From Odobenus rosmarus divergens (Eukaryota; Chordata; Mammalia; Carnivora; Odobenidae), in contig NW_004451010.1 of the NCBI RefSeq assembly GCF_000321225.1, positions 317,392-381,391 of the forward strand: DNA of 64,000 nucleotides, read 5' to 3'. Shown in pieces: positions 25,871-37,584 of this stretch. The notes below the pieces were generated by a model that was not told the DNA's origin, made no database searches, and saw only the letters and a list, made by a program, of their open reading frames with translations. Made by a program: the position numbers and the translations under genes. Each line of letters begins with the position of its first letter. Position 1 is the first letter of the stretch.

Positions 25871-26804
25871 TCAGTCTTTATTATTTCACTGAACTTTTTG
25901 GAAAACCTACTTATGATCTATCTAAAAAATCAATCATCTCTTATGTTTCAGATTTATTGCAGAATTTTCCTCCACTTTTTCCATTACCTGTACATCATAA
26001 ATATTTTGAAATACCCTTATTAGCTCATACCGAATAGTATGATGTATTGCAGGCATGTGAACTTGTTGACAACAGAATTTGACTTCCAAGGACAATGAAA
26101 GCAAAACGCCTGCCTGAACTTCAACTGACTTTGAAGGGGGTATGGCTACAATATGTTTGACTACACAGATGGTTTTTGCATTATCCTCTGATTACAGAAT
26201 AAGAAAAACTGCTTCTAGTATGAGTTAACTACGCCTTAGAAACATCATCCTTTTTTTCCATTGCTTAAATTATCTTTTAAGTTTTGCCCATTCATGTTTG
26301 TGCTAGTGAACCAGTGCTTTTTGGCAATCTATTAAATATGTATTTAATAATTGGTTTGCCTAAATAAAGAGATTAGAAGACTCTAATAATGTACTTTTAT
26401 TTCTGTTAGTCTTAAAAAATTTTAAAAGGGGATATTATTTAAAATGTTAATAATAAATCTTATAAACCATTTTGCAAAGTAGCTTTTAAAAAGTGAGCTT
26501 TAAAGTTGATAAATCTAGTGGCTCATCTTTAGGGAAGAATTTTAGTATATAAAGTAAAAGTGAGTCATTGAGTTATTTTACAAAACAATATATATTAAGA
26601 AAGTATGTTACTTACTATCCTTCATAGTTTTACAGTGTAGAATCCTCAGTAGGCGTTTGGGAAACTTGATTTTCAGTGTCACTGTATTTTGTGGTTGCAG
26701 GATTTTTGTGCATTATGGCTTTCCCCAATAACATAGTACTTAAATGATATTTGTTACATGTTTATCATATCTTGAAATGATGAGCTAAAATATTCAGTGT
26801 AGAT

Positions 26805-27035
26805 GAGGAGAAAGAGCACTGACTCTGCATTCAGACTTCCTTCATTCAAATCTTAGTCCCACTCATGACTGGTGAGTGCAAGTGACTTAAGCTCTCTGTG
26901 CTTCAGTTTTCTCAACTGCAAAGTGAGGATATTACTATTCATTGACTCGACTTGTTATGAAGATAAAAAGAAGTAGTATATATATATAATAAAGTGTTTA
27001 AAGCCCTTAACACATGGAAAATGTGCTAAATACAT
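26805..27035 (+). repeat. MIR element
   Basis: agagcactgactctgcattc…gtgacttaagctctctgtg…aactgcaaagtgaggatat. Confidence 0.82.
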
Positions 27036-27437
27036 GCTTAAATAATATTAGCCATTTCATTCTTTGTGATGCGGGTTTAGGAACGGCATGAAATCACGGA
27101 GATAACTAATGGATTGGTCAGGCAGAAATCTTTGTTATGTTTTCTGTCATTCAGTGACTCTTTATATAGTGCTGAACAAATGTATATTTTCTCCAACTTC
27201 GCTTTCTGTGTATGTTATTTGGCATATAAAATAATATTTGTAAAACACAGAAATATTGTACTGAACAAAATCAATGAAGTGTTATACGAAACAAATACAA
27301 GTTTTTGTTGCACTACAATTTAGAGGTTAGGAAATAAATATTTCCTATTAATCAGTTCCTTATCAGAAAACACAACAAAAGTGAATTCTTTATCTGTGTT
27401 GGTTTTAATAGCATTTCTTCTTTTTTCCCTGGGCCAG

Positions 27438-27491
27438 GGTTTTCCGGGTGACTTTGGAGACAGAGGCCCTGCTGGCCCTGATGGCAGTCCT
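27438..27491 (+). CDS. COL24A1: Collagen triple-helix exon 5 of 12 in window (54 bp)
   Basis: Encodes GFPGDFGDRGPAGPDGSP, six Gly-X-Y triplets, with three Asp and one Arg. The acceptor is ccctgggccag ending at 27437 and the donor is gtgagt at 27492. The GFPGDF start recurs in related form in the exon at 62567 (GFPGDI), a hint of the internal duplication history of collagen exons. Local GC is visibly higher than in the flanking intron. A 119-codon open frame on the minus strand across this exon is a by-product of GGN/CCN codons and is not a gene. Confidence 0.96.
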
Positions 27492-28996
27492 GTGAGTACG
27501 TTGTGATGGTCCAGCCTTGCGATCTGGCGCCTCTCAGACATCACAGCACCTGCAGTAGCTGTCCTCATTATGACATTCAAATAAGCACGATCAACCAGAC
27601 AGTTTTGAGACTTCTGTGCACATTCCAATTTGTAAAGACAAAAATGTTCTGAGTCAATTCTGTCTCGGGAGATAATCATTAAAATAAATCGTTGTGACCA
27701 TGTTAAATGTACCTACCTAAATGAAATTTTAGAAATATACGATCATAACACTGACTTGTACATTTTTGGGATGAGGGGGAAGCCTTTCATGTACATGAAT
27801 GTACTAGCAAAAGCCTCATGTAAAAATTGTGCGCTCATTGACTGCTCTTTTTGACTCAAGCCTGTCATTGATTTACCTGACTTTTGGGTATTTATTTCTA
27901 GAGAAGTCTTCTACTTTGGGATTATTCAGCTATTATTTTCAGAGATTAGGGAGTTACTATTCTATAATTAGTTTAATTATATTATCAAAGAATGATGATG
28001 ATTGTTGTTTTTTTGACATTAGGTAGAAAAATCTTCATTTTTTTTTTTTTTTTGCTCTCAATAAACATCTATCAGCTCTCTCCAATCTATTCCATGCACA
28101 CGTTCTTTTAATAAGATTTTAAGGTGAATTAGAGTCAATCACTAAATCCTTATAGCCTAAATTAGGAGTAGTTCCTATATTTAGGTATAGGTAAATTACT
28201 AGCATTTATACTTAAAAGTGTTAGAAAATAGTTTCTTTTTAATTTATTTTTCTAAATTATGACTTTATTAGTTATTCAGTTAATTTAGCCAAAGTTTTAT
28301 TTGTTGTAAGTCTTGGCAGATAAGAGTAGAACTGATTTCCGAATAAATCGTTAAAAACCTGAATGATGTTTTAAGTAGAATGTTTACCATAGTTTTTTTG
28401 CCCTTGATTCTGGGACAAGAGTGTTTCAAGAGTAAAAAGTAAGCATTATTTACTTTTTCCTTTGATACCACTTATGTACTTGCATAACTACTGTGAAGCC
28501 ATCTCATTTAATTCTTTGTCAGTTAAATATACATGAAGTTTGTTAGGGTTTAAAATATTTCTTTTTGAAATATGCTCTTTATTTAAATATAATGCTTCTT
28601 GAAGAGCATTTTCAGGCTTTACTATCTTTAAAATATAATAATAGACTGGCTGTTTTAGTTTATTGGCTTATAATTCTCTACATTTTTTACTGTACCTTAT
28701 TTTCAAAACAGAACTTGAAATACAAAAAAGGGGGGGCATTCTTGTATTTTGTATCATGTGACACTGCCACGGAGTGGATTAGGGATTATCATAAAGACTA
28801 TAATGACAGGTTCAAAAGACCATCACAAATCAAGTGGAAAAATTAATATTGATAATTTAAAATCTCATTTATTATATATATAATTAATGATATTGGTAAT
28901 TTCTTACATTTGTGAGAAATTTTTCAAAACCTTTTGTACATTATAACAGTTTTCATTGTGATCTTTACATCAGTGAGAACAAGTGTTATTATTCCT

Positions 28997-29129
28997 TTAT
29001 TTTTTTAAGTAGACTCCAGGCCCACTGTGGAGCCCAACATGGGGGCTTGAACTCACAACCTTGAGATCAAGACTTGAGCCGAGATCAAAAGTTGGACACT
29101 TTAGCTGACTGAGCCACCCAGGCATCCCC
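28997..29129 (-). mobile_element. Short CanSINE, antisense, within a MIR-like piece
   Basis: Ends gactgagccacccaggcatcccc. Flanked by a(a)gtgttattattcct-type copies at 28981-28996 and 29130-29145, differing at one base. Confidence 0.88.
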
Positions 29130-29145
29130 AAATGTTATTATTCCT

Positions 29146-29235
29146 ATTTTATAATGAGAAAACTGAAGTTTAGAGACTTTAAATATTATACTTCGAGAGT
29201 GGGTAGTGTTTTAAACCATCTGAAAACACTCTTCT
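29146..29235 (-). repeat. MIR-like piece, antisense, right side of a SINE-split copy
   Basis: ctattttataatgagaaaactgaagtttagag continues the sequence broken by the SINE at 28997-29129. Confidence 0.5.
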
Positions 29236-29573
29236 AACTCTATATACTGACAACTTATCTTATTATATAATACATAGGTTGGTTATGTCTATAATGCTGA
29301 CTACTTATAGGATTTACTTTCTTTATTAGATATATAAAAGACACAGAACAATCTATATCCTAGGCTAGGTGGTAGTCCTGGCATCCAAAAGCATGGAGCC
29401 AGGGGCATTTTTGAGAACTTAAACTGCCACCAGAGATTTACACTTCTTAGGAGGATGCATGAGGGTAAAATTTGACATATTTTTTTTCTAGAAATATTTG
29501 TCTTTGTCTTTAAAAAATGCCCTTAGTAGTTTGCAATTGTATTTAACCAACTCTGTACTTTTCTTTTATGTAG

Positions 29574-29618
29574 GGACTTGTAGGTAGCATTGGTCCTCCA
29601 GGATTTCCTGGGCTTAGA
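29574..29618 (+). CDS. COL24A1: Collagen triple-helix exon 6 of 12 in window (45 bp)
   Basis: Encodes GLVGSIGPPGFPGLR, five Gly-X-Y triplets. The acceptor is tttatgtag ending at 29573 and the donor is gtgagt at 29619. It has one charged residue (the final Arg) and two hydroxylation-candidate prolines in Y positions (PP, FP). It joins in frame to the exon at 36746 across a 7.1-kb intron that has gathered SINEs, L1 and MIR copies. Confidence 0.95.
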
Positions 29619-30104
29619 GTGAGTATCAAGTATTATCATTCTTACAAAATATTGTGTTTATATTTGTTAGATGCACTTTAAAATCTTTAGAAAAATGAGA
29701 TGTTTTAGCATCATTGTTGGATATCAGACTTGCTCAAATGTATTTTCCCACCAGATACGCAAATTAGACCAGGAGTATGAATCAAAAAAATAAATTTTAT
29801 GATAACCTAAAATAACAAACTTCTACAGATTTATGTGTACATATGTATTTATGTCTGTCTCATTAATAGATACCTAAGACTGTTTCTTCAAAAGTATGAC
29901 ATAGAACAGCCACTTCTCTCCTTTGAAATATTCTTTCATACCATGTGGCCTGGATAGATAAAGATAGGTCTAAATATCATACCATACCATTTTATAGCAC
30001 ATGGTAACTGTAGATTTTATTTCTAGAATAAAATTGAATAAGTGGTTGGGAAACATCCTGAACAATAGGTAGTAGTTGCACTTCACTAATTCTGCTAAAC
30101 ATTT

Positions 30105-30290
30105 TTTTAAGATTTTTTAAATGTATTTATTTGAAATAGAGAGAGAAAGTGTGCACGAGCAGGGGGGAGGGGCAGAGGGCGAGGGAGAGGGAGTAGCAGA
30201 CTCTCCACTGAGCAGGGAGCCTAACAACACGAGGCTTTATCCCAGGACCCCAAGATCATGACCTGAGCCCTGAGCCACCCAGGCACCCTG
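30105..30290 (-). mobile_element. CanSINE, antisense
   Basis: T-rich start, gagagagaaagtg, and gagccacccaggcaccc end. The gcttaac segment before gagccaccc is deleted. ctgctaa(a)cattt flanks the element. Confidence 0.88.
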
Positions 30291-31140
30291 CTGCTAACAT
30301 TTTAATACCTAATTTATTATACTAAAAATATAAGTGATTGTATTATTTGTCCACTTAATCACTTTTATTCAGTGAATTTAACCCTGAGTTTCACTGGAGT
30401 TTCTAATGTAGGCAAAGTACAATTTAGTAAAAGCAATTCTGTGGAGACCAAAAAAATCTACTCCAGATATGTAGTGATCTGATAAATTTTAGAATATTCA
30501 TTGAGGCAAACAGACTGCTACTTCTGCCATATCTTCATAAATATATTCTCTCAGTCAAGCTTATGGTTCATGATAGGGATGTAAGTTGCAGATATTTTAT
30601 ATAAATTTAAGAGCCATGTGCTTTAACAGTCAGCTGAGCCAAAGGCAAGATTCACATACTTTTACAAAATGTAAGGAGCCTAATGAAAATAGAATCCTAA
30701 AATTATATGTATATCCATATAAAAATAGGAAATGACCATGGGCAGAGGTAAGATTTTCCCTAAAAATCAATTTAGAGCTTGCTCGTTACACATGAAGTAG
30801 GTACTTAAGACTCCAGAGTTTTATGCCATAAATTACAGCCACAATTATTTTTAGCCTGAATTTGAACACAGGTCTTTTGAATCTAAATTTAATGTTTTTC
30901 CCCCCACCTTAACTGCCCCAAGGCAGAAGGTGACAACTTGACCAAAGGAATACATCAGGAGTTCAGTTATTGGAACTATGGTGAAAATCAGTATAACAAG
31001 TTTTAACTTGCCATTTGGGGCTGGCAAGAATATAGAATTAATGGTCAGAGAACCTGAGTGAGTCTAAGACATTTAAACTTTTCTTTTACATGATAATATT
31101 AGTATACTAATATTAAAATTAGCATTAACAGCTCACTTTT

Positions 31141-31344
31141 TTTAAGAAGAGATTTACTTATTTTTTAGGGAGAGAGAGAGCATGGGGAAGGGGCAGAGGA
31201 AGAGAAACTCAAGCAGACTGCTTGCTGAGCGCAGAGCCCAATGCTGGGCTCAGAGCAGGGCTTGATCTCATGATCCTAAGATCATGACCTGAGCCAAAAC
31301 TAAGAGTCGGATGCTTAACCAACTGAGCCACCCAGGCACCCCAG
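31141..31344 (-). mobile_element. CanSINE, antisense, with 15-bp target duplication
   Basis: taacagctcactttt is repeated at 31126-31140 and 31345-31359. The body ends aaccaactgagccacccaggcacccc, on the reverse strand of the tRNA-like head. Confidence 0.92.
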
Positions 31345-31354
31345 TAACAGCTCA

Positions 31355-31505
31355 CTTTTATTTAGTATTTTCCATGTGCTAGTCAGTACTAGGTCATTTA
31401 ATTCTCAGAACAAGCCAAGAGCACTCACTTTATGAGTGTTAGGCCCAGATTTGAAGCCAGGTGATCTAAACCAGAGCCCAAAATTCTACCAGTGTGCTAT
31501 ACCAT
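31355..31505 (-). repeat. MIR element, antisense
   Basis: ccatgtgctagtcagtactagg…atttgaagccaggtgatct…agtgtgctataccat. Confidence 0.78.
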
Positions 31506-32045
31506 CTCCTTAAAACTTATATTACCTTAAAATGTATACCATTTATCTTATGAGATTTCTTTAGGCTTCATGAGAAGCTCTGTTTGAAGGTGGAACCCAA
31601 AGGGCCAATTTGTTTTTTCTCAGAACTTAGAATAGGATTAAACCTGTAGGTGGTAGTCATGGCCTTACCAATGGGGTAGAAAGGAAGCTGGGGAAGGGAG
31701 CTGGATTCCAAAGATAGTCTTTATGCATTCTTCATTTAACCTCTCAGTTGGTTAACTCAGCAGCTTCTGCTATCATGCTCAAGTTTAAGACCAAATTTCT
31801 TAGCATGTCTAGACTGTTTTGGTTCTCACTGGATCTTGAGACATACTTTGTGCACTAGCAAAACTGTTTATTCTCAGGTGCCATGCAGCCTTCCTACGAT
31901 ATGGCTTTGCACTTGAACTAAGTTGTCTACCTGAAACACTTTACCTGTACTTTTCTACCTAACAGTTAACTCTTACTCATTTTTCAACTCCAGGACTTCG
32001 CACAGTACCACCACATAAAAGTGCTTAGTAAAAATAACTGGGTTT

Positions 32046-32083
32046 TTGTTGTTGTTGTTGTTGTTTTGTTTTTGTTTTTTGTC
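32046..32083 (+). repeat. (GTT)n / T-rich simple repeat
   Basis: ttgttgttgttgttgtttt continuing as gtttttgttttttg. It creates overlapping low-complexity open frames on both strands that are not genes. Confidence 0.8.
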
Positions 32084-33429
32084 CTTTCTCTTTCTCAATT
32101 TACCCTTTGGTTGCTGGGAAGAGATTCTACAGAAAAGAAAATGGCGAATGATACTAACAGTCATCTTTGTAATCCTCATCTCTACATTGATTTGATAGTA
32201 CTTTATACTTTTCAGAGTACTTTCACACACATATCTCATTTGTTCCTCAAGTAGATAGAATAGGTATTACAATCTCCATTTTACATTTCTAAATTTTTAA
32301 ATCAAAACAGTGTGAGTACCTACTGTGTATCAAATGCTGAACTAGAGCTAGGCCTAAAAATACAAACAAGATTTCTGTTTTTTGGCAACATTATAATCCA
32401 ATGGCATAGAAGGAAAAATAGGTATATCATACGATGTGATCACTGCTCTAATGGACTAAAAACCACTGAGAAAGGAACAATTTATGCTATCTTGAGAGAG
32501 GAGGCTTCACAAAACAGATGTGTTTTAATTATATCTTGAAGATTATGCGTGAGTGGAGTGGAGTAGACAGGAAAAGCGCTCTTTAGGCAGAAGAATGCCT
32601 CTTTAAATGCACGGAAGAGTTGAAAAAAAGGTGATGTTTGGGCAAGGGGAAGAGGAATAGGGGGATTGTAGCCTAGGAAGTATGGGGGGATGGAAGTGGA
32701 AGGAGGTGAGGTTTTGAAGATAATTGTGAAAGATTTATATAGAACCTTTATATTTCATAGTAAACATAGTAAACTGCTTGCCCAGTTTATCCGCAAGCAC
32801 ACATCTGCCTGTTCCCTTATAGGAAGTATAGTTTCTGACAAGAGATGATACAGCTTTCTCTAAATGACTTTTTCCTTGCAGCTGATTGTCATTTGCTTTC
32901 TTAATTAGTGATAGTGATTATTATCTGTGAGTGTGAGTGGATGTGGCTGGAAAGCCTGAAGAAGAGCGCACAGTCTTCTCTACAGCGTGCTCACTTGTAT
33001 GAGCTCTAATTGGCTAGCGGCTGCTCGTTTTATATGAAGAACCCATCCTTGAATCTCTGTTTCTTTGATTCACTTTGACTTGAAAGTTCTTTATTATTTC
33101 TGGATGTGTGGGAGGCTCTTCTGCCTTTGGTGCTGTATCCCAGACACCCTCAGCTAAGCTGCCACGCAGGGAAGTGTTTCTCCTGTCTGCTCTGTCTTCT
33201 CAGGGAAGAGGAGTATGGTAAGCAGAGAGTTCTGAAGACTTTCACATTATCCTGTGGAACTGAAAACTGCTGTTAGCCTATTGCAGGTTGCTTTGAGAAA
33301 GCTATAGTTCTTCAGGACTAGGATTTTCCACACCATTTGTAACATACCACAAAATGTTTGCTATTTCTTGGAGCTTCCTATACCCATACTATTTTACTTT
33401 TCAGTTCCCTATTTTACTAAATCTTATAT

Positions 33430-33629
33430 ATGTATATATTTTTTTAAAGATTTTATTTATTTATTTGACAGTGAGAGAGAGAGCACAAGCAGGGGGAGCA
33501 GCATAGGCAGAGGGAGAAGCAGGCTCCACGCTGAGCAAAGAGCCCGATGCGGGGCTTGATCCCAGGACCCTGGGATCATGACCTGAGCTGAAAGCAGACG
33601 CTTAACTGACTGAGCCACCCAGGCATCCC
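33430..33629 (-). mobile_element. CanSINE, antisense
   Basis: Starts with T-run and aaagattttatttatttatttgac; ends gactgagccacccaggcatcc. Imperfect taaatctt-type duplication around it. Confidence 0.9.
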
Positions 33630-33865
33630 TAAATCTTTTATATCTTTACTATAATCTTTTACATCTTTGATATCTCTCAACACTTACTATTTTGTGTTAA
33701 TTCTTTTTGAGTCACTAAAAAAGTAAAACAGTAGATTGTGCAAAGTACATTCATCTGAAGATATTAGTCTATGCACAGTGATATATTTACTGAAACAAAG
33801 TTAATATTATTGCCTATAGAAAAAAACCAACAGGATGACAAAGAAATGTTTGTTTATGTTTATAA

Positions 33866-34067
33866 GATTTTTTTATTGTTTTTTTATTATGTTATGTTAA
33901 TCACCATACATTATATCATTAGTTTTTGATGCAGTGCTCCATGATTCACTGTTTGCGTATAACACCCAGTGCTCCACGCAGAACGTGCCCTCTTTAATAC
34001 CCATCACCAGGCTAACCCATCCCCCCACCCCTTCCCCTCTAGAACCCCCAGTTTGTTTTTCAGAGTC
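33866..34067 (-). mobile_element. Young L1 3' end, antisense
   Basis: ttatgttaatcaccatacat…ccatgattcactgtttgcg…accaggctaacccatcc…ttgtttttcagagtc, 5'-truncated after about 200 bp. Confidence 0.9.
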
Positions 34068-34457
34068 TTCCATACTTACATAGATTATTGCTGCATAATT
34101 TCCAAGCAGAAATGTTTATTGTATTTTTTGAAACTCTCATTATTTTTAAGCTATGAACTCTGAATAAACTAGCCACTGTAATTATAAGAACAATTGTTTC
34201 CTACTGATAGAATTTGTCAGTGATATATGAATATTGCATATATGTTTTAAGTTGGAAAATATTACTCTTCCCTCTCACAGTCTCACATATTTCAGGATTA
34301 AACGTATTGGAAATAATTTATCTCAGTTATATTTCACAGACTTTAGGACTCACGCAAAAGTAAAGATGTCATATTTTCCATTCTGAAATTTGTATTATAT
34401 GAGTGTAAACTATTAGCAATGCTCTGTTATGTTGGGAGATAGAGTTCTTGAAATCAC

Positions 34458-35345
34458 TGTTTAAAAAAATTTTTTTTTACTGAAGCACAATTAACATAGT
34501 GTTATATCAGTTTCAAATGTACAGTATAATCATTCAATAATTCTGTACATCAATCAGTGCTTGTTATGGTAAGTGTGCTCTTAATCCCCTTCATCGATTT
34601 CAGCCGTCCCACCACTAACCTCCCCTCTAGCAGCTACCAGTTTGTTCTCCGCATTAAGAGTCTTAATTAATTAAGAGTCTGGTTTTTTGTTTGTTTGCCT
34701 TTTTTCTTTGTTCATTTATTTTGTTTTTTAAGTTGCACATGTTTTTTAAATTGCACATATGAGTGAAATCATATGGTAATTGTCTTTCTCTGTTTATTTC
34801 ACTTAGCATTTTAACCTCTAGGTCCATCCATGTTGTTTCGAGTGGCAAGAAACTACAGTCTTTTTTATGGCTGAGTAATATTCCTGTGTGTGTGTGTATG
34901 TGTGTGCGTGTGTGTGTGTGTGCACGTGCGTGTCTTCTTTATGGCTGAGTAATATCAGTCTTTTTTATGGCTGAGTAATACTCCTCTGTGTGTGTGTGTG
35001 TGTGTGTGTGTTTGTATACTACATCTTCTTCATCCATTCGTCTATGGATGGACATTTGAGTTGCTTTCATGTCTTGGCTGTTGAAAGTAATGCTGCAATA
35101 AACATAGGGTCCATATATCTTTTCGAATTAGTGTTTTCCTTTTCTTTGGGTAAATGTCAGTAGTGGAATTACTGAGTCATATGGTAATTCTACGTTTAAT
35201 TTTTTGAAGAATGTCCATATTGGTTTCCACAATGGCTCCACCAATTTGCATTTCCACCAGTGTGCGCAAGGCTTCCTTTTTCTCCACATCCCCACCACTA
35301 GTTATTTCTTGTCTTTTTGTTTTTGGCTATTCTGATAGGTCCTTC
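34458..35345 (-). mobile_element. L1 3' fragment, antisense, with GT microsatellites
   Basis: tactgaagcacaattaacat…agagtctggtt…cacatatgagtgaaatcat…ccattcgtctatggatgg…ccaccagtgtgcgcaagg. Contains two (TG)n runs and a triplicated tttatggctgagtaata unit. Confidence 0.82.
34883..35013 (+). repeat. Two (TG)n microsatellites in L1
   Basis: TG-rich runs at about 34883-34930 and 34986-35011, separated by repeated tttatggctgagtaata units. Confidence 0.85.
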
Positions 35346-36745
35346 AGTATTCATTCCATACTTTATTTCAAAACAATTATGTGCCAATTACTACGTTGGG
35401 TCTGGAAAGTAAAATATCAATAAACTCGCTTCTGCTTTCACAGAATGTGTGGACTAGGAACACAGGGGGGAGTATAGTACAGTATACTCATGAGTGCAGT
35501 CGAAAGCCATTCCAGTATTGGTAACCATATCTTTGAAGGCTTGGAGCATGTGATAAAGAGAGAGCATGTTCAGAGAATGGAAAACAGTCCATTGTGGCTA
35601 GAATGTGGGATTTGGAGGAGGGAGAAGTAAAGGAGGAGTAGGGACAAATGGAAGTAGACAAGATGGGAAGGGTTGGTGCAAACCTGGGATGCTTTCCTAA
35701 GCAATTTGGTAAAAGGGGCAACATTTTTAGCATTGCCACAAATACACCTTTAGAAGTTCCTTAACATTTGAAAACCATAAAAGGGAGGTTTAAGCCAACT
35801 TGTTCTTTGAAGATGAAGGATGATACAGAAGCTAGGCACAGAGAGGTAGCAAGAGAAAGAAGGAAAATGAAGGTGTCAGTGGCAGGAAAATTGTAAGTGA
35901 TCCCCAAGCCATTTTTTTTTTTCAAATTTTACTTTGAAATACCCTTATTGTGGCTATTGTCCTTTGTCTTCTAAGATGATATATTTGAGGAGTTTTTTTA
36001 AATCACTTGCTTGCTGGAGATGATAGGTTGTTACATTTTTGAGGAATCTTGCATTGGAGCATTAAACTGAGAACCTTGATGTTGGTGACTGTGTCTTTTT
36101 CATCTTTATTTCCTCCACACAACTACAGTGTCTGTGTACATGTTATGTTCAACAAATGTTAAACGATGTATGACTGACAGAAGCCCAGAAGAGTAGAGTC
36201 TTTTGTTCAGTACTCAGCTTATCCCTGAAATTATGGTAAATTTTATCATTTACAAATTTCAAATCACGAAATAAAATAACTGGAATGCGTGGAGCATAGT
36301 AAGTGCCCAATAAATAATTCCTGAATAAATGGGTGAAATAAAAATATAAGATGATCAAATGAAGTGTTTATTGAATACCTCCTGGGAATGGGGCACTTAA
36401 TAGGAAAGGAAAAAATATTTCCCTTATCTTCAAGATATTATCTAGTTAGAGAAATATTTCAAGATGAATATCATGGACAGTTAAGCATTATACGAACTAA
36501 AGGAAGGGGAGGATCCTTGTGACTAGACTGGTATGGATAGCTTCAGGGAGTAGGATGACCTCACTAAAGTTTCAAACATTGGTATAATTTATTAACGTGG
36601 AGAGGAAAAGAAGCTGTGGAAGAACAAGGCACATGTGGGAGCTTAGTGAGATGAACTGTTCGGGGTTAGTTAATTAATTTTACCATATTCTCTTTCCAAT
36701 CCTAGTGGATGCTTAATGATGCCTTTCTGTTTAATTGCTTTTCAG

Positions 36746-36799
36746 GGCGATATTGGCCCTATTGGACCATTCGGACCTTCTGGAACTCCTGGCCCAATG
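36746..36799 (+). CDS. COL24A1: Collagen triple-helix exon 7 of 12 in window (54 bp)
   Basis: Encodes GDIGPIGPFGPSGTPGPM, six Gly-X-Y triplets. The acceptor is ttgcttttcag ending at 36745 and the donor is gtatgt at 36800. It is almost uncharged (one Asp), with Phe and Met in Y positions. It is the first of four exons packed into about 1.16 kb and is separated from the next exon by only 75 bp. Confidence 0.95.
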
Positions 36800-36874
36800 G
36801 TATGTCTCTATTTGCATAATGGATATTTCCCTTTAATTTCTCTACGATGTCACAAAATATCCCTTTTTTTTTAG
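36800..36874 (+). other. 75-bp minimal intron between exons 7 and 8
   Basis: Donor gtatgt, acceptor nine T's then ag, 75 bp in total. That is close to the lower size limit for efficiently spliced mammalian introns. No repeat is present. A branch point would have to lie in the ctttaattt or ctctac region near 36830-36845; this is a guess from spacing. It is not coding: 75 is a multiple of three, but reading through meets taa/tag stops. Confidence 0.9.
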
Positions 36875-36919
36875 GGTCTTTCTGGGAATAAGGGCCTACC
36901 TGGAATCAAAGGTGATAAG
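36875..36919 (+). CDS. COL24A1: Collagen triple-helix exon 8 of 12 in window (45 bp)
   Basis: Encodes GLSGNKGLPGIKGDK, five Gly-X-Y triplets. The acceptor has a strong T-run (cccttttttttttag ending at 36874) and the donor is gtgatt at 36920, without the +5 G. Together with the next exon it forms KGDKGE, the Lys-Gly-Asp/Glu spacing known to allow interchain ion pairs that stabilise triple helices. This is the last 45-bp exon of the window; all later ones are 54 bp. Confidence 0.95.
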
Positions 36920-37530
36920 GTGATTTAAATATTTACATTATCATAGAGATAATTTCTCATCACATTTATTTTTTCTTTTTAGTCAATACAACTTATAAAA
37001 TATCTTGTGTTTTTTTCTGTTGCATTTCTTTTTTTTAAAATTTTTTATTGTTATGTTAATCACCATATATTGCATCATTAGTTTTTGATGTAGTGTTCCA
37101 TGATTCATTGTTTGTGCATAACACCCAGTGCTCCACGCAGAACGTGCCCTCTTTAATACCCATCACCAGGCTAACCCATCCCCCCACCCCCCTCCCCTCT
37201 AGAACCCTCAGCTTGTTTTTCAGAGTCCATCGTCTCTCATGGTTCGTCTCCCCCTCTGACTTACTCCCCTTCATTCTTCCCCTCCTGCTATCTTCTTCTT
37301 TTTCTTTTTTCTTAACATAGGTTGCATTATTTGTTTCAGAAGTACAGATCTGTGATTCAACAAAATATCTTGTTTTTATATATGGGATCTAATCTATACT
37401 GTCAAATATACAGTTTTTATCAGAAGTAGGAAAAAGAGAGAAACTATTCTTCTATAATTAATTTTACTTTCTTATAATATTGCCATGTTTGTGTTACTTA
37501 AGTGTCTTTGTATGAAATTGTGCCCTCTAG
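36920..37530 (+). other. Intron between exons 8 and 9 (611 bp), enlarged by an L1
   Basis: An antisense L1 fragment (37009-37361) plus one copy of its 12-bp target duplication account for 365 of 611 bp. Without it the intron would be about 246 bp. Confidence 0.8.
37009..37361 (-). mobile_element. Young L1 3' fragment, antisense, with 12-bp target duplication
   Basis: aaaatatcttgt lies at 36997-37008 and 37362-37373. The body runs from the antisense 3' end to cagaagtacagatctgtgat. It lies entirely in the exon 8-9 intron. Confidence 0.92.
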
Positions 37531-37584
37531 GGTGAACAAGGCGTTACAGGAGAGCCAGGAGAACTAGGGTATCCTGGAGACAAG
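37531..37584 (+). CDS. COL24A1: Collagen triple-helix exon 9 of 12 in window (54 bp)
   Basis: Encodes GEQGVTGEPGELGYPGDK, six Gly-X-Y triplets, acidic (three Glu and one Asp against one Lys). The acceptor is gccctctag ending at 37530 and the donor is gtaatt at 37585 followed by a T-run. It lies 611 bp after exon 8; most of that intron is an inserted L1 fragment with its target duplication. The acid-rich patch contrasts with the basic exon at 15130. Confidence 0.95.

Larger units (their letters stand above)
15175..27437 (+). other. Intron between exons 4 and 5 (12.3 kb)
   Basis: Notably free of CanSINEs. Holds two MIR-like pieces near 15.7 and 16.1 kb, two older mammalian repeats at 22.1-22.7 and 23.4-23.9 kb, two small L1 insertions at 24.4-25 kb, an old L1 at 25.6 kb, a G-rich tract at 25.4 kb and a MIR at 26.8 kb. 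The stretch 16.4-22.1 kb shows nothing I can assign. Confidence 0.75.
27492..29573 (+). other. Intron between exons 5 and 6 (2.1 kb)
   Basis: AT-rich unique sequence plus one antisense CanSINE (28997-29129) that landed inside a MIR-like piece. No exon seen. Confidence 0.78.
29619..36745 (+). other. Intron between exons 6 and 7 (7.1 kb)
   Basis: Contains three antisense CanSINEs, a MIR, two antisense L1 pieces with GT microsatellites, and old repeat-like stretches with 'acctactgtgt' type sequence at 32.3 and 36.4 kb whose family I could not assign. Confidence 0.75.

Noticed and set aside
27320..27679. 119-codon minus-strand open frame over exon 5
   Set aside because: Shadow of the collagen exon: GGN CCN codons are rarely stops when read in reverse.
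36800..36874. Possibility that exons 7 and 8 are one 174-bp exon, as 75 bp is a multiple of three
   Set aside because: The 75 bp contain in-frame stops and lack Gly-X-Y, and have clear gtatgt and T-run/ag borders.
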